Made by a program: the position numbers and the translations under genes. The notes beneath the pieces were generated by a model. It was not told the origin of the DNA. It did not search any database and saw only the letters and a program-made list of their open reading frames with translations. Below, piece after piece: positions 13,238 through 14,523 of a stretch of DNA of 14,523 nt. Origin of the DNA: JADLHS01 sp036274115 (GTDB lineage: Bacteria; Verrucomicrobiota; Verrucomicrobiia; Limisphaerales; JADLHS01); contig DASUGI010000408.1 in assembly GCA_036274115.1 (NCBI GenBank), forward strand, positions 1-14,523. The letters run 5' to 3'. The stretch's first letter is position 1. Each line of letters opens with the position of its first letter.

Positions 13238-14500
13238 CTAAGCGCTCGATGCGATCTCTCGTACGCCTTCGATCAATCGGTCTACTTCGTGTTCAGTGGT
13301 GTAGCAGGCGCAACCGGCGCGCACCAGGCCTTCACTTCCGATGCCATAACTCTCCAGCACGCCAGAGGCATAGAAGTTTCCATTGGAGACAAAGATCCCT
13401 TCGCTCGCGAGTGTCTTGGCCACCTCGGCAGAAGGCACGCCAGCAACTGTAAACGAAATGGTGGGCGTGCGAGCACGCCCGGGCGCTGGGCCGTAGCAAC
13501 GCACGCCGTTGATTTCCGTCAGTCCCTTCCAGAGCCTGGCGAATAGCTCCTCGCCACGTGTGTGCAAGCCGTCCATCGCATTCACCAGTTTCTCGCGCCG
13601 CGTTCTGCCGTCGCCGAGTGATGCCAGGAATTCGACGGCAGCGCCCGCACCAACAATTCCTTCGTGATTCTGCGTGCCCGTTTCCAGGCGTTCCGGGATT
13701 TCATTGGTTGCGGGCGCGACCTTCGGCACGTCGAGTTTGGCCAGAATGTCAGCCTTCGCGTAAAGCACGCCGGTGTGTAGTCCGTAGAACTTGTAGGGCG
13801 AACAAACGAGGAAATCGCAGTCCATCTCTTTCACGTCAATGGACCGATGAGCGGCGAAATGCACGGCATCCACATAGCAAAGCGCGCCCTGCGAGTGTGC
13901 CAGCCGGGCCGCTTCACGCACCGACGAGATCGTGCCCAGCGCATTGGAGGCTGCGCCAATCGCGACGAGTTTTGTCTTTGAAGTAATGGCACGCTCAAGT
14001 TCGCGCCAAACCAGTTCGCCGGTTGCGAGATCAAGCGGTGCGGAACGGATGGTCACGCCACGTTCCTTTTCCAGGGCGCGCCAGGGCGATACGTTTGCCT
14101 GATGATCCAGTTCGGTGACCACGATTTCGTCGCCGGTCGTCCAGTTGCGACCCAGCGCACGGGAAACATGAAACGTGATTGTGGTCATGTTGTTGCCGAA
14201 CACTACTTCGCGAGGGGACGCGTTGAAGAAGTCCGCGAAGGCCTCGCGTGCTTTCATGAGCGCAGCGTCTGTCTCGGCACTGGTGGGATAGTTCCAATGC
14301 GTGTTCGCGTTATGGTGAAGCAGGTAATCGGTCATGGCCTCGGCCACCTCGCGCGGGACTTGCGTGCCGCCCGGGCCGTCGAAGTACGCCACCGGCTTTC
14401 CGGCGTGTTGGCGCTGCAAGGCAGGAAAGCGGGCGCGGATGGATTCGGTTGACGCCAGGCCGGTACTTGCAGCGGACTGCTTGAGTATTTCAGAGGTCAT
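13238..14500 (-). CDS. Cysteine-desulfurase-like class V aminotransferase (TIGR01976 type)
   Basis: A 420-residue fold-type I PLP enzyme. Visible landmarks are FDGPGGTQVPREV (40-52), NNMTTITFHVSRAL (103-116), the ring-stacking His133 in TELDHQAN, Asp211 in YVDAVHFA, and the PLP-binding Lys237 in CSPYKFYGLHTGVLY. The C-terminal domain has GIFVSNGNFYA and RAGCACYTTEHEVDRLI. This resembles the VC1184-like branch, named cysteine-desulfurase-like but of unproven substrate; I cannot see the mobile active-site Cys loop that true IscS/SufS enzymes have, so sulfur transfer is doubtful. No isc or suf genes are nearby. The ATG at 14500 was preferred over a GTG four codons upstream; neither has a Shine-Dalgarno. 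It is convergent with the membrane-anchored gene across repeat copy 3. Confidence 0.9.
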   Translation of the reverse strand: MTSEILKQSAASTGLASTESIRARFPALQRQHAGKPVAYFDGPGGTQVPREVAEAMTDYLLHHNANTHWNYPTSAETDAALMKAREAFADFFNASPREVVFGNNMTTITFHVSRALGRNWTTGDEIVVTELDHQANVSPWRALEKERGVTIRSAPLDLATGELVWRELERAITSKTKLVAIGAASNALGTISSVREAARLAHSQGALCYVDAVHFAAHRSIDVKEMDCDFLVCSPYKFYGLHTGVLYAKADILAKLDVPKVAPATNEIPERLETGTQNHEGIVGAGAAVEFLASLGDGRTRREKLVNAMDGLHTRGEELFARLWKGLTEINGVRCYGPAPGRARTPTISFTVAGVPSAEVAKTLASEGIFVSNGNFYASGVLESYGIGSEGLVRAGCACYTTEHEVDRLIEGVREIASSA

Positions 14501-14523
14501 AGATTTGATCACGAGCGGGAACA

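Overview
The window looks like a chromosomal stretch of a moderately GC-rich member of the Verrucomicrobiota or a close PVC relative. This rests on indirect signs: a purS/purQ pair of the non-enteric type, a COG3014 / YcfL-like / LpoB-like lipoprotein set, few clear Shine-Dalgarno sites, and several kinds of interspersed palindromic repeats between genes. No rRNA, tRNA, CRISPR array, transposase or phage gene was seen.

Layout. On the + strand at the left are an exported two-motif aspartic protease (29-928) and a receiver-PAS signalling protein (1119-1886) with a good promoter and a palindrome inside it. A 155-170 bp inverted-repeat element (copy 1) then separates this from a minus-strand block that reads leftward: a six-TM sensor histidine kinase (4889-3219), purS (3109-2864) and purQ (2779-2069). 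The next minus-strand block (8821-5014) is an envelope operon: glycine-zipper protein, LpoB-like lipoprotein, GIY-YIG/winged-helix protein, COG3014 lipoprotein and YcfL-like lipoprotein, ending at a strong hairpin (4943-4980). A 2-hydroxyacid dehydrogenase (9888-8938, minus) is divergent from a small Cys-rich protein (9960-10262). Repeat copy 2, acetyl-CoA synthetase (10533-12515) and a GTGA-overlapping membrane-anchored protein (12512-13018) follow on the + strand. Repeat copy 3 then lies between convergent ends, followed by a minus-strand class V aminotransferase (14500-13238).

How the genes work together. purS and purQ encode two of the three subunits of FGAM synthase. The lipoproteins resemble those encoded near LpoB/YcfM, the outer-membrane activator of penicillin-binding proteins, so the central block is probably about cell-envelope maintenance. 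A lower-GC GIY-YIG nuclease-like gene sits inside that block and looks like a later arrival. AcsA and the hydroxyacid dehydrogenase are ordinary central metabolism.

The most notable things are the three-copy inverted-repeat family, the GIY-YIG/winged-helix gene inside a lipoprotein operon with a perfect 14-bp palindrome just upstream, an intergenic tandem/inverted repeat read through as the N-terminus of the COG3014 lipoprotein, and a perfect inverted repeat over the promoter of the receiver-PAS gene. I do not see a convincing complete new defence or biosynthetic system.
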